A DNA stretch of 64,000 nucleotides from Bolinopsis microptera. Its lineage: Eukaryota; Ctenophora; Tentaculata; Lobata; Bolinopsidae. The stretch lies in assembly GCF_026151205.1 (NCBI RefSeq), contig NC_087076.1, positions 16,767,142 to 16,831,141 on the forward strand. Direction: 5' to 3'. Position 1 is the first letter of the stretch. Every line of letters begins with the position of its first letter. Position numbers and translations under genes: made by a program. Below the pieces are notes generated by a model. The model did no database searches. It was not told where the DNA came from and saw nothing but the letters and a program-made list of their open reading frames with translations. Shown here one piece after another: positions 1 to 11,879 of this stretch.

Positions 1-195
1 CTTTCCAATAGACCTGATTTTGATGCTTCTTATAATGTTTTTATCCTAAAGAATTCTAGTCCTAGTAATTTAGAAGTTAACGAACATCTACTTATACAAA
101 AACTCAGAACTTTGAAACCATATGGTATTAATTCATGTGATCCTTTTGGTATGCCACTTTTATTTGAAAATAAAACTTTTGATAATGGTCCTTAA
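1..195 (+). CDS. C-terminal tail of an unidentified ORF, possibly a retroelement
   Basis: An open frame enters from the window start and stops with TAA at 193-195 (64 residues visible). Its end has a pattern of Leu/Lys-rich helix followed by KLRTLKPYGIN and DPFGMPLL. This resembles the C-terminal tail seen after GIY-YIG-like or RT modules of some animal retroelements, where an LRTL.PYGIN-type motif recurs. That resemblance is from memory and is weak. Codon use is AT-rich like the surroundings. No start or upstream domain is visible, so the product cannot be named with confidence. Confidence 0.35.
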   Translation, partial: LSNRPDFDASYNVFILKNSSPSNLEVNEHLLIQKLRTLKPYGINSCDPFGMPLLFENKTFDNGP

Positions 196-854
196 ATTAT
201 TTCACCCTTAATGCAGGGACTAGTATATTTTTTCCGACTAGTTGGGGCCTCACAACCCCCCATACCCGAGTGCTTCCCATTCCATTTTTGAGAGTTTGGC
301 TTCTTTTTACAGCTAACATCCTTTAGTTCAAATTAAAATTTTCTGATATAATTGGAGTATTAACCCTTATCTTTATTAGGTACTGAAGATGTCCGAAAAT
401 GTTTTACCAATGATGTTATAAAGATTTTGTTGGAATTTTTAAACTCATTCGTTGTCTGACTGTGGGAACTATTGATTCTTAATATAACCCTAAACGGTGT
501 CAAGACTCAAGATACTAAAATAATTATTACCTATTTAATTTCCGTTTTTGACACCACTTGGGGGTCCAAATTTTCGGCTCTAAAATCATTATTCCTTGGC
601 CAATTTTTTATTTTTCATGCTGATTTGGAGGCCATCAAAGCATTTGACCCAGCCAAAAAAGTTTCAGTTGTATATCTTTTACGGTTTTTGCAGAAAGTCG
701 CGTTAAAGTTGATGCCGTGGTGTCAGTAAAATGGCACAGATATATATCGTCTCGCTTTATATATAGTAAGATACTAAAGTATTTATTTATCCAATTTTAT
801 TTCGCTACTTTATTCCGCTACTTTATTCCATAATTGGGTATACGTTATTTTTGA
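196..854. other. AT-rich stretch without recognisable gene
   Basis: No supported coding exon, RNA gene or long repeat was found here. The 85-codon frame at 472-729 has no recognisable domain and is probably chance. It may be 3' flanking DNA of the ORF ending at 195. Confidence 0.4.
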
Positions 855-1262
855 AAAAGCCTGTAATACATTGTACTACATGGCGATATAATTTGTGGGA
901 CGATCATATACAGTGTATGTCGATAGACTAAAACACTGTATATAGCTACCCCTATATCGCCATTAGATTGGATTTTTGTTCGGGGAAATCCTGAAACAAT
1001 AGCACAATATTGATGCTATCTTGTGCAGATAGTTCTAATTCACGTTTAGGCAACTTTTGCTGATATGCCAACGAAATTAACATACTCAATAATTTAAAAA
1101 CATGGTTTTTGCACCAAAAATCGGGTTTAAGCCGGGGAAACTCAGTCTAATCATTTCATGACCTTTTTTAAAGCACTCTACGGTCAAAAATACGGTGTTT
1201 CCGAGGTCCCTAGCGTATCGAGCAGAAAAAGCCTGTAAGGCAATAGGCATTGTACTACATTG
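855..1262 (+). repeat. dispersed repeat, two partial copies (third at 22.9 kb)
   Basis: The segments 855-950 and 1165-1260 share a core (AAAAAGCCTGTAA..CATTGTACTACAT) with each other. They also share it with 22913-23110, where the copy is longer and includes CTACGGTCAAAAATACGGTG and a CGATATACAGTGTATGTCGAT palindromic tail. No terminal inverted repeat, LTR or coding capacity is visible. It is an unclassified interspersed repeat; one copy abuts the LINE ORF1 remnant that starts near 1262. Confidence 0.6.
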
Positions 1263-1840
1263 GCAGCTGTGGGCGTCGGGCGACAAGGAGACCGATGGTA
1301 TTATTTTAAAGCTGAGGCTTGGATGGCGAAAGCTTTGAATCAGCTCAGTTGTGAACCACCAGTTGAGATGACTACTTTTCTGTGCAAGAGGTTTTTGAAG
1401 GATAAGTTAGCAATGTTACTGGCAGAATCATTTCATCAGGTTTGCTTTCAAAATGACAAGTTAAAGCAAATGAAAATCGCACTTAGCTCAACCAAGAATC
1501 AGTTAATTGAGAATCAGAAGTGGGTGATCAGCTTACAGGAAACAATTATTGACTTCAAGGAGAAACAGGTGCACTCTGCAGGCAGTGTATGCCGATGTAA
1601 AAGACACGGCTGAGAGTCAGTTAAAATCGTACAGCGACGCAGTTCGGAAAACGTCATTGTTCGTCAACCTGAAGTTACACTGACCTATACGTTTAAGAAA
1701 GTCTTCAAGTCTGTGGTACAAGCAGCGGACAGGAGCAACAATATTATACTTTTTGCCTGAAGATGCCAGTGGAAACTTCAACAGAACTGTTGACGACATA
1801 CTGTCAGGAGGTTGCACTAAATCTGGCCATTTGAGCACAA
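1262..1840 (+). pseudogene. degenerate LINE ORF1 fragment
   Basis: The frame 1260-1613 gives about 117 residues with a Leu-rich, coiled-coil-prone segment containing LIENQKWVISLQETIIDFK. After a frame break the next stretch reads KDTAESQLKSYSDAVRK, and after another break DRSNNIILFGLPED. This order of a helical SQLIENQ..VI.LQ segment, a SYSDAV segment and a D(R)S.N(I/L)I.FGL(P/E)E motif is typical of ORF1 proteins of CR1/L1-like non-LTR retrotransposons. The fragment is frameshifted and dead. It ends near 1840, next to the broken TSP1 exon of the SRCR/TSP1 array, so the LINE probably truncated that gene. A noisy second copy lies at about 24730-25400. Confidence 0.65.
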
Positions 1841-2112
1841 CAAAACTTTTGGACTGTCGTAACGTGCTGATCTACACAGTTTGGCATATTTTTATTAAGA
1901 GTGCAGTGCCTTAGTGAGCTGGAGCAGGGTAAGTGCAAGTCCTTATTCTGGTTTCAGAACCTTCTCCACAAAAAGCTTAACAGTCTGACCACTCTCCAAA
2001 GTCGGTGAAGCCACCATCAATTACAGCTTGACTTTCTTGAATGACAAATTAATAGACTGTCATTTTTATTCATTTTGAATCGAATCAAAATCTGGACACA
2101 CATTCAATATTC

Positions 2113-2639
2113 GGTTCTTTTGCGATAGTCAAAACACGACAACTAGCGCTGGATGGCGACAACCAGCGCTAGTTGTCGCCATCCAGCGCTAGTTGTCGCT
2201 ATCCAGCGCTGGATAACGCTGGCCAGCGCAAAATATATATGTTCGATAATTGTCGCTATCCAGCGCTAGTTGTCGCCATCCAGCGCTAGTTGTCGCTATC
2301 CAGCGCTAGTTGTCGCTATCCAGCGCTAGTTGTCGCTGGCTATGCGACACTGTCGCACGCGATAGTTTGCGATGGCCAGCGCAACTGGCCATCGCAGAAA
2401 ACAGTTCGATAACTAGCGCTGGATAGCGACAACTAGCGCTGGCCAGCAACAACTAGCGCTGGATGGCGACAACTAGCGCTGGATAGCGACAATTATCGAA
2501 CATACATATTTTGCGCTGGCCAGCGTTATCCAGCGCTGGATAGCGACAACTAGCGCTGGATGGCGACAACTAGCGCTGGATAGCGCTAGTTGTCACCATC
2601 CAGCGCTAGTTGTCGCGTTTTGACTATCGCAAAAGAACC
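2113..2639. mobile_element. foldback / hAT-type non-autonomous element (527 bp)
   Basis: The ends are inverted copies (GGTTCTTTTGCGATAGTC at the left, its complement at the right). They are flanked by perfect 8 bp direct repeats CAATATTC at 2105-2112 and 2640-2647. The body consists of many copies of a ~20 bp unit (CTATCCAGCGCTAGTTGTCG) in one orientation on the left half and inverted on the right half, around a centre near 2340-2400. A whole-element hairpin is therefore possible. It has no coding capacity. An 8 bp target duplication fits the hAT superfamily; the repeat-built arms fit foldback elements. It sits in the intron just beside the SRCR exon starting at 2663. The noisy second copy of this locus lacks it. 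Confidence 0.88.
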
Positions 2640-2662
2640 CAATATTCATAGGATCGACTCAC

Positions 2663-5600
2663 CAGTTCCTTCACACTGTAAAAACACGTCTTCGCTGTGA
2701 CCACAATTGTCGTTGAATGTAAATGAACACGAACTCCATTCACCGCTGCTGCATGAAACGTCGTCCAGGGTAATATCATAGTTTGACTGGATGTCCCACT
2801 TACTACCGGATGTCCAGCTTATTTGACCAATATATCCCATTTGACGACAAATAGCATCAGCTGAGTTATCATTAGAACCATCGTCACAAACTGTCCCTCC
2901 ATTGCTAATCAGTAACCCAAGAATTCCAGCGCCAACAGTATCACCATTAGAGTCCACCAGACTAAAATCTGGGATTTGAATTCGTTAAAAATAGCCAACT
3001 CTAAACATTTGATAAATAATTTACGCTGTTTTGAGAAATTTAATCGAGATAATCATAAGTTTTCCCCGGGAGAGTGGGGATGAATAATATTAGCAAATCT
3101 TAAAAGGAAAGGATATTTCAACCTGGACACTCCCGGTTATCTTTTATGCAAGGTCGACTTTCAGACACTTCCCCAACACAATCTGCACCACCATAAGCTG
3201 GAGCAGGGTTAGTACAAGTCCTTGTTCTTGTTTGAGAACCTCCACAAAACTCTGAACAGTCTGGACCACTCTCCAAAATCAGAGAAGCCACCATCAAGTA
3301 AAACTGAAAAATAATGTTATTCTTGTGACTTTCTTGCATGAAAAACTAATAGACTGTCATTTTATGGCACCTCCAATTTTTATTCATTTTGAACCGAATC
3401 AAAATTTGGACACATGTTCATAAGATCGACTCACCAATCCCTTCACACTGTAGAAACACGTCTTCGCCGTGACCGCAATTGTCGTTGAATGTAAATGAAC
3501 ACGAACTCCATTCACCGCTGCTGCATGAAACGTCGTCCAGGGTAATATCATAGTTTGACTGGATGTCCCACTTACTACCGGATGTCCAGCTTATTTGACC
3601 AATATATCCCATTTGACGACAAATAGCATCAGCTGAGTTATCATTAGAACCATCGTCACAAACTGTCCCTCCATTGCTAATCAGTAACCCAAGAATTCCA
3701 GCGCCAACAGTATCACCATTAGAGTCCACCAGACTAAAATCTGGGATTTGAATTCGTTAAAAATAGCCAACTCTAAACATTTGATAAATAATTTACGCTG
3801 TTTTGAGAAATTTAATCGAGATAATCATAAGTTTTCCCCGGGAGAGTGGGGATGAATAATATTAGCAAATCTTAAAAGGAAAGGATATTTCAACCTGGAC
3901 ACTTCCGGTTATCTTTTATGCAAGGTCGACTTTCAGACACTTCCCCAACACAATCTGCACCACCATAAGCTGGAGCAGGGTTAGTACAAGTCCTTGTTCT
4001 TGTTTGAGAACCTCCACAAAACTCTGAACAGTCTGACCACTCTCCAAAATCAGAGAAGCCACCATCAAGTAAAACTGAAAAATAATGTTATTCTTGTGAC
4101 TTTCTTGCATGAAAAACTAATAGACTGTCATTTTATGGCACCTCCAATTTTTATTCATTTTGAACCGAATCAAAATTTGGACACATGTTCATAAGATCGA
4201 CTCACCAATCCCTTCACACTGTAGAAACACGTCTTCGCCGTGACCACAATTGTCGTTGAATGTAAATGAACACGAACTCCATTCACCGCTGCTGCATGAA
4301 ACGTCGTCCAGGGTAATATCATAGTTTGACTGGATGTCCCACTTACTACCGGATGTCCAGCTTATTTGACCAATATATCCCATTTGACGACAATAGCATC
4401 AGCTGAGTTATCATTAGAACCATCGTCACAAACTGTTTCTCCATTGCTAATCAGTAACCCAAGAATTCCAGCGCCAACAGTATCACCATTAGAGTCCACC
4501 AGACTAAAATCTGGGATTTGAATTCGTTAAAAATAGCCAACTCTAAACATTTGATAAATAATTTACGCTGTTTTGAGAAATTTAATCGAGATAATCATAA
4601 GTTTTCCCCGGGAGAGTGGGGATGAATAATATTAGCAAATCTTAAAAGGAAAGGATATTTCAACCTGGACACTTCCGGTTATCTTTTATGCAAGGTCGAC
4701 TTTCAGACACTTCCCCAACACAATCTGCACCACCATAAGCTGGAGCAGGGTTAGTACAAGTCCTTGTTCTTGTTTGAGAACCTCCACAAAACTCTGAACA
4801 GTCTGACCACTCTCCAAAATCAGAGAAGCCACCATCAAGTAAAACTGAAAAATAATGTTATTCTTGTGACTTTCTTGCATGAAAAACTAATAGACTGTCA
4901 TTTTATGGCACCTCCAATTTTTATTCATTTTGAACCGAATCAAAATTTGGACACATGTTCATAAGATCGACTCACCAATCCCTTCACACTGTAGAAACAC
5001 GTCTTCGCCGTGACCACAATTGTCGTTGAATGTAAATGAACACGAACTCCATTCACCGCTGCTGCATGAAACGTCGTCCAGGGTAATATCATAGTTTGAC
5101 TGGATGTCCCACTTACTACCGGATGTCCAGCTTATTTGACCAATATATCCCATTTGACGACAAATAGCATCAGCTGAGTTATCATTAGAACCATCGTCAC
5201 AAACTGTCCCTCCATTGCTAATCAGTAACCCAAGAATTCCAGCGCCAACAATATCACCATTAGAGTCCACCAGACTAAAATCTGGGATTTGAACTCGTTA
5301 AAAATAGCCAACTCTAAACATTTGATAAATAATTTACGCTGTTCTGAGAAATTTAATCGAGATAATCATAAGTTTTCCCCGGGAGAGTGGGGATGAATAA
5401 TATTAGCAAATCTTAAAAGGAAAGGGATATTTCAACCTGGACACTTCCGGTTATCTTTTATGCAAGGTCGACTTTCAGACACTTCCCCAACACAATCTGC
5501 ACCACCATAAGCTGGAGCAGGGTTAGTACAAGTCCTTGTTCTTGTTTGAGAACCTCCACAAAACTCTGAACAGTCTGACCACTCTCCAAAATCAGAGAAG

Positions 5601-7606
5601 CCACCATCAAGTAAAACTGAAAAATAATGTTATTTTTGTGACTTTCTTGCATGAAAAACTAATAGACTGTCATTTTATGGCACCTCCAATTTTTATTCAT
5701 TTTGAACCGAATCAAAATTTGGACACATGTTCATAGATCGACTCACCAATCCCTTCACACTGTAGAAACACGTCTTCGCCGTGACCACAATTGTCGTTGA
5801 ATGTAAATGAACACGAACTCCATTCACCGCTGCTGCATGAAACGTCGTCCAGGGTAATATCATAGTTTGACTGGATGTCCACTTACTACCGGATGTCCAG
5901 CTTATTTGACCAATATATCCATTTGACGACAAATAGCATCAGCTGAGTTATCATTAGAACCATCGTCACAAACTGTCCCTCCATTGCTAATCAGTAACCC
6001 AAGAATTCCAGCGCCAACAATATCACCATTAGAGTCCACCAGACTAAAATCTGGGATTTGAACTCGTTAAAAATAGCCAACTCTAACATTTGATAAATAA
6101 TTTACGCTGTTTTGAGAAATTTAATCGAGATAATCATAAGTTTTCCCCGGGAGAGTGGGGATGAATAATATAGCAAATCTTAAAAGGAAAGGATATTTCA
6201 ACCTGGACACTTCCGGTTATCTTTTATGCAAGGGTCGACTTTCAGACACTTCCCCAACACAATCTGCACCACCATAAGCTGGAGCAGGGTTAGTACAAGT
6301 CCTTGTTCTTGTTTGAGAACCTCCACAAAAACTCTGAACAGTCCTGACCACTCTCCAAAATCAGAGAAGCCACCATCAAGTAAAACTGAAAAATAATGTT
6401 ATTCTTGTGACTTTCTTGCATGAAAAATTAATAGACTGTCATTTTATGGCACCCTCCAATTTTTATTCATTTTGAACCGAATCAAAATTTGGACACATGT
6501 TCATAAGATCGACTCACCAATCCCTTCACACTGTAGAAACACGTCTTCGCCGTGAACACAAAATTGTCGTTGAATGTAAATGAACACGAACTCCACTTCA
6601 CCCGCCTGCTGCCATGAAACGTCGTCCCATGGGTAATATCATAGTTTGACTGGATGTCCCACTTACTACCGGATGTCCAGCTTATTTGACCAATATATCC
6701 CATTTGACGACAAATAGCATCAGCTGAGTTATCATTAGAACCCATCGTCACAAACTGTCCCTCCATTGCTAATCAGTAACCCAAGAATTCCAGCGCCAAC
6801 AGTATCACCATTAGAGTCCACCAGACTAAAATCTGGGATTTGAATTCGTTAAAAATAGCCAACTCTAAACATTGATAAATAATTTACGCTGTTTTGAGAA
6901 ATTTAATCGAGATAATCATAATAAATAAGTTTTCCCCGGGAGAGTGGGGATGAATAATATTAGCAAATCTTAAAAGGAAAGGATATTTCAACCTGGACAC
7001 TTCCGGTTATCTTTTATGCAAGGTCGACTTTCAGACACTTCCCAACACAATCTGCACCACCATAAGCTGGAGCAGGTGTTAGTACAAGTCCCTTGTTCTT
7101 GTTTGAGAACCTCCACAAAACTCTGAACAGTCTGACCACTGTCCAAAATCAGAGAAGCCACCATCAAGTAAAACTGTAAAAAAATAATGTTAATCTTGTG
7201 ACTTTCTTGCATGACAAATTTATAGACTGTCATTTTATGACACCTTCAATTTTTATTCATTTTGAATGAAAATTTGGACACATGTTCATAAGATCGACTC
7301 ACCAATCCCTTCACACTGTAGAAACACGTCTTCACTGTGACCACAATTGTCGTATAATGTAAATGAACACGAACTCCATTCACCGCTGCTGCATGAAACG
7401 TCGTCCAGAGTAATATCATAGTTTGACTGGATGTCCCACTTACTACCGGATGTCCACGTTATTTGACCAATATATCCCATTTGACGACAAATAGCGTCAG
7501 CTGAGTAATCACTAAAACCATCGTCACAAACTGTTCCCTCATTGGTGATCAGCAACCTAAGAATTCCAGCGCCAACAGTATCACCATTTGTATCTACTAT
7601 ACTAAA
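2663..7606 (-). repeat. 771 bp tandem repeat (SRCR exon + intron + TSP1 exon + intron)
   Basis: SRCR exon starts fall at 2663, 3435, 4206, 4976, 5747, 6518 and 7303, giving spacings of 772, 771, 770, 771, 771 and 785. Introns are as conserved as exons. For example the TTTTCCCCGGGAGAGTGGGG block and the TTAATCGAGATAATCATAAG block recur unchanged between units. This implies recent unequal crossing-over or gene conversion over the whole unit. The outermost unit (7303-7606) is the most diverged, with VSIVDTNGDTV at its start instead of FSLVDSNGDTV, as expected at an array edge. Confidence 0.9.
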
Positions 7607-7663
7607 CTCGGCGAATTCATTTCATAATTATATCACTCTAGATAGTCATGTCTCGTTATAATT

Positions 7664-8411
7664 GCCTCCATCTCCCTCTCCCTCACCCTCCTCCCCTCTC
7701 CCTCACCCCACTCCTCTCCCTCTCACTCTCCCTCTCCACTCCCCCTCTCCCTTCTCTCTCCTCCCGCTCACGCTCCCTCCTCCCGCCCCTCTCCCTCTCC
7801 CCTCGTCCCACCTCTCCCTCTCCATCTCCCCTCTCCCTCTCCCTCTCCCTCTCCCTCTCCCTTCTCCCCTCTCCTCTCCCTCTCCCTCTCCCTTCCCTCT
7901 CCCTCTCCCTCTCCCTCTCCCTCTCCCTCTCCCTCTCCCTCTCCCTCTCCCTCTCCCTCTCCCTCTCCCTCTCCCTCTCCCTCTCCCTCTCCCTCTCCCT
8001 CTCCCTCTCCCTCTCCCTCTCCCTCTCCCTCTCCCTCTCCCTCTCCCTCTCCCTCTCCCTCTCCCTCTCCCTCTCCCTCTCCCCTCTCCCTCTCCCTCTC
8101 CCTCTCCCTCTCCCTCTCCCTCTCCCTCTCCCTCTCCCTCTCCCTCTCCCTCTCCCTCTCCCTCTCCCTCTCCCTCTCCCTCTCCCCTCTCCCTCTCCCT
8201 CTCCCTCTCCCTCTCCCTCTCCCTCTCCCTCTCCCTCTCCCTCTCCCTCTCCCTCTCCCTCTCCCTCTCCCTCTCCCTCTCCCTCTCCCTCTCCCTCTCC
8301 CTCTCCCTCTCCCTCTCCCTCTCCCTCTCCCTCTCCCTCTCCCTCTCCCTCTCCCTCTCCCTCTCCCTCTCCCTCTCCCTCTCCCTCTCCCTCTCCCTCT
8401 CCCTCTCCCTG
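7664..8411. repeat. (CTCCCT)n microsatellite, ~750 bp
   Basis: A nearly pure hexamer tract, slightly irregular before about 7895 and with single-base slips near 8083 and 8186. All three long reading frames through it are artefacts of the repeat (Leu-Pro-Ser, Arg-Gly-Glu). It lies just upstream (in minus-strand gene sense) of the outermost SRCR exon at 7303-7606. The minus strand is purine-only (AGGGAG)n and G-run-rich, so triplex or G-quadruplex formation is conceivable. Confidence 0.97.
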
Positions 8412-9934
8412 TAGATTATATAATTTTATCAATTTATATAATTTTATCAATTATCGAGATAATATCTAGATAATTGATAAAAATTATTATTTATATCAAT
8501 TATATTGAGTAGCCAATAATCAACTAACATTAACAATGTAGTGATGTGTCAAACCTGTTGTTCTTGCGATTTGTGGCCCGACAAAGATGAGAACAAGATA
8601 AGTCAGTAAGACTTTTTCCATGCTTCTTTTCCAATTATTTGAGCAGAGATCAGATTTTCAAACCATCTGTGTATCCATTCTGAAATTACTGGTTAGGACA
8701 GTTCTGCAAAGTGTATTGTGAAATGCATATGACCACAGATATAAGTGGGCCGTGGGTTTTTTTTTCTATACCGTACACCTTTCGTTTTTATACTGTATAT
8801 CAAGAGGTTTAACTGTACTTAAAACTGATGTTCTTTTTGGCCAGGTATACAAGTACTGTCACAGGTCACTACGTGTGAATAATGTTAAATATTTAATTCA
8901 GTGAATCAAAAAGAGAGAGCCAGTAAAAAATTAGCCATATAACTAGAGGGTAACCCTCTAGTTTCTAAAAAATTGAATAACACTTGCTCTTGGTATTCGG
9001 AAGTTGGCACTGTCACTAAGATGTCTCATTTATTTTAACATTTTCTTCAATGAATTCACTAGTTTTAAATTCAACTGATATGATTAAGCCTTTAGGTCAC
9101 CCTATATCCTACTTATTTGGTCACTGACTATTTGGTCAATGGACAAATCCCCATCCAATCTGTGAAATTTCGGTTTAGGACATTCCATTTTCAATTTTTG
9201 AAAATGGTACAAAAATGAGACAATATAATATGATTTTTTCCTTTCTCCTTTGATCCATTCTCCAGGAATATAACTTCCAGCATCTCGAATGTATCTTATT
9301 GTATTTATAATGAAGTGAGATTTATTAGTATTTATAGTATTAGTAATAAACAAATTGCTCTGCAAAAATAAATTAAAGAGAATTAATAAATTGCCTAAAA
9401 TTAAATAACAGCAAATGCTCGCCATTTCCTTTCTTGAGATAAAATCCCTGAATTTAGGGAAGACGAATATTCGCTCAACACTCATTACCACGTTACTGAC
9501 GAATGCAAACCAAAGCCCTAACTGCTAACCCAATCACTTGCCTACTTCCTTATATATCCATTTCATGCGATCAAAATAATTTATCACCGATAATTCGTCA
9601 GGTAAGCATTTTATGTCCTGTTTGGTGATTCGGATCAGCGGTTAGAGATACGTCGAACGGTTTCAACTGTACCAGGGGCCGTTCAAAAATCCCAACATTC
9701 GAGTGTACAGAGTAGAGTGATTAAGCACGCTCAAAACAAAACAGATTAACAGTTATAAGGTCAAAAAATATTAAAGTCATCAGTCATTCATTTTAAAAAT
9801 AGCCCAAAATTAAGTTATAAGAAACTGAGTAAGTTACGAACAATTCATAAAAATTTTATTACATATCATGCATAATATAGTTTTTCTATAATATCTTCTT
9901 TCCCAATTTTCCACGATTTAATGGCTAATACTGT
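8412..9934. other. AT-rich intergenic stretch with a perfect 10 bp hairpin
   Basis: No domain-bearing ORF is seen. The minus frame 9102-9491 (129 codons) has no recognisable motif. An inverted repeat AACTAGAGGG / CCCTCTAGTT lies at 8941-8950 and 8954-8963 with a 3 nt loop. A short direct/inverted TTATCAAT(T) patch follows the microsatellite at 8420-8500. Parts of this stretch (for example 8530-8650 and 9000-9190) reappear in the noisy region near 33730-33900 and 34730-34900. Confidence 0.5.
9855..9860 (-). promoter_or_regulatory. polyadenylation signal of the MMP gene
   Basis: AATAAA on the minus strand (TTTATT on plus) lies about 75 nt after the stop codon at 9935. Confidence 0.6.
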
Positions 9935-11879
9935 TTAAGCAACACACCATCCGAAAATTCTGAAGAAATCTGGGGTGCTCACCCAACCTGTTCGAAGTTT
10001 ATAATCGTCTCCCGGATAATAAACTCTGCTTATCGCAGCCTGAAAGAAAAAACCAAGCGTTTAATTGAATATAGTGTACCTCATCTTTAGAATACCGAGA
10101 ATATTAAGTCTTCAAATCCTATACAATTGTTAATTTGTAGGTTTATAACCTACCAAGACGCGCGCCGATATGGACTCGTCGACGGTCTTGATATTTATAA
10201 TAATAATAATATTTGAAACAAATATTTTACGAGTATCACCCGTTAATTGTTAATATATAAATATAACTTTATTCAACACCTGCACTAAAGTGACTAAGTC
10301 TGAAGATACAAGAGATGATGAAACTGACAGCAAAATAAACGTTATTCTCACCTTGTTATTATCAAATATCATAACTTCCTTTTCCTCGGTGTCCCCTCGT
10401 GTCCTCATGTACTCATATGCCGCCTGAAACTGGCTATCCCCCATTTCTTGACCAATAACATCTTTTCCATTTCCAACTGTTGTGGTCTTGACTTGACGAC
10501 CCTGGTAGCAGTGTATAAATTGATTTCAGTATCTAAGAAGACTGAAACAGTTGGAAATTCACTTACTAATAATTCCACTCACTGTGTCAGGCTTCTTAGA
10601 AATCACAAAATTGATAAGGTGATGGGAGGTGATGGGCTCGGATTTCCTTAAAATTAAGGAAATCTTACAAACCATGTTACTTCTAATTTATAATATGCTA
10701 TTTATCATACGGTAAATTGTTTACTGCAATGAGACGATAAGAGGACCAAAATAACTAATGACGATCCTGTCTAAGAGTTCAGGTATTACTACACTGTGAT
10801 GATTACATTTACAGTCCAATAAACTAGAAAACCATATGTCAGCTAGTCTTTATATCCACCTTTATATCTACCTTTATACCTACCTTTCGGGTCCATGTCA
10901 CTATATAATGTTTCGTAGGAGACACGACGAGCGTTGTTTTAGCGCAGATGTCCTTGTTACTTTTACACGGTCCCTTGTAGTGGTTGAAAGCAGATTTTAC
11001 CCTGGTACCGGCAGGAAGGTTGAAGTATGACGACAAGGTTGCTGTTTGGCGGGGGAAAAGGACCATGTCCCATTCGTAAATCAATACCTTGTCTTTAATG
11101 ATGAGAACAACGAATTTCCCTGCTGAAATCGATGTATTTAAGAAGCCACAAAAATGCTTTATATTCATAATTGATCATGATAATGGTCTGCAATACCATT
11201 GTTATATTATAATTAATACGTATTTTAAAACGTGTAGTATTGCACAGTGTACAACTACAAAGTTGTACCAGACTACAATTAATACAATACTAAACTCTGG
11301 TTCTTTTATTTGTTTTACCCCTATTAGTAAATATGATTTTGGTAACTAACTATCAAACGCAGCATCAACTACACCAGTGGCCCCTTGAAAGACCTCGGCT
11401 GTTCGTTTTGGATAGCCACCTTGCATAGCTAATGATGTTGCATCGTACCTGGGCGTTTTAAACTTTATTCTTTAAATTTTATCCGATAGATTAATGAACA
11501 ACTCCAAAAATTAGACACAAATTTCACATTATAATTATATGGGGTCTGAGCCCTGAAATTTGAAATATTTCGTTTTGATTATTGTGTCTGCAGAAAATTT
11601 CCTTACTCTCCGTAAATCCAGTATTGACTTACATCCAAGTATAACCGTGCGAGATGAGGAATATTTTGTCGTTTTGTGGAGAGATCTTCCTGTCGTAGAA
11701 GTATAAAGCTGCATCGATAGAATCAAGGCAGTTACTGGGGTAAGGCAGTCGGGCATCGTATTGAACAGTTTCAGCGAGCCCCTTGATATCTTCATAGTCA
11801 AGACTGGTCGAACGGGGTGGAATAGCTGACCCTAACCGTTGTTTTACTACCTCGCCTGCCGTATTATACAACATGTTAA
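9935..11879 (-). CDS. MMP hinge and hemopexin-domain exons
   Basis: Exons 11633-11879, 11351-11448, 10884-11122, 10352-10429 and 9935-10039 join in phase. Blade-like motifs follow in order: SIDAALYFYDRK, GGYPKRTAEVFQGA, VVDAAFD, FVVLIIKDKVLIYEWD, RVKSAFNHYKG, FQAAYEYMR with VMIFDNN, and AAISRVYYPGDD ending FGWCVA. The first Cys (CLDSID) and last Cys (GWC) are placed for the domain-closing disulfide. The acceptor of 11633-11879 was chosen by phase; a better pyrimidine tract ends at 11905 but would break the frame. Confidence 0.82.

Larger units (their letters stand above)
1915..7606 (-). pseudogene. tandem SRCR-TSP1 extracellular gene, 3' end truncated
   Basis: On the minus strand seven SRCR exons (7303-7606, 6518-6832, 5747-6050, 4976-5281, 4206-4510, 3435-3740, 2663-2968) alternate with TSP1 exons (6993-7173, 6203-6385, 5437-5616, 4665-4844, 3895-4074, 3123-3303 and a broken one at about 1915-2040). 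An intact SRCR exon is 306 bp and an intact TSP1 exon 180 bp. Both begin and end in phase 1 with GTGAG or GTTGA donors, so they can be spliced in any number. SRCR exons show NGGTVCDDG and AICRQMGYIG; TSP1 exons show DFGEWSDCSEFCGG and [15 protein letters not shown]. Several units carry 1-3 bp indels (4206-4510, 5747-6050, 6518-6832, 6203-6385, 3123-3303), either mutations or uncorrected read errors. The last TSP1 exon has a TAA in place and stops at the LINE junction. No signal peptide or 5' exon was found. A secreted or cell-surface matrix or recognition protein is inferred. Confidence 0.75.

Noticed and set aside
2113..2639. CRISPR-like array of short repeats
   Set aside because: The ~20 bp units are contiguous and inverted about a centre with no unique spacers, in an animal genome. 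It is a foldback transposon.
3994..5736. Repeated 66-codon plus-strand ORFs ([14 protein letters not shown]..) in every SRCR/TSP1 unit
   Set aside because: They are antisense shadows of the TSP1 exon plus intron, repeated because the unit repeats.
7648..8469. Long ORFs of 250-273 codons on both strands (Leu-Pro-Ser and Arg-Gly-Glu repeats)
   Set aside because: They are translations of the CTCCCT microsatellite, open in several frames at once.
9102..9491. 129-codon minus-strand ORF as an upstream exon of the SRCR/TSP1 gene
   Set aside because: No signal peptide, Cys pattern or phase-compatible donor was found linking it to the array.
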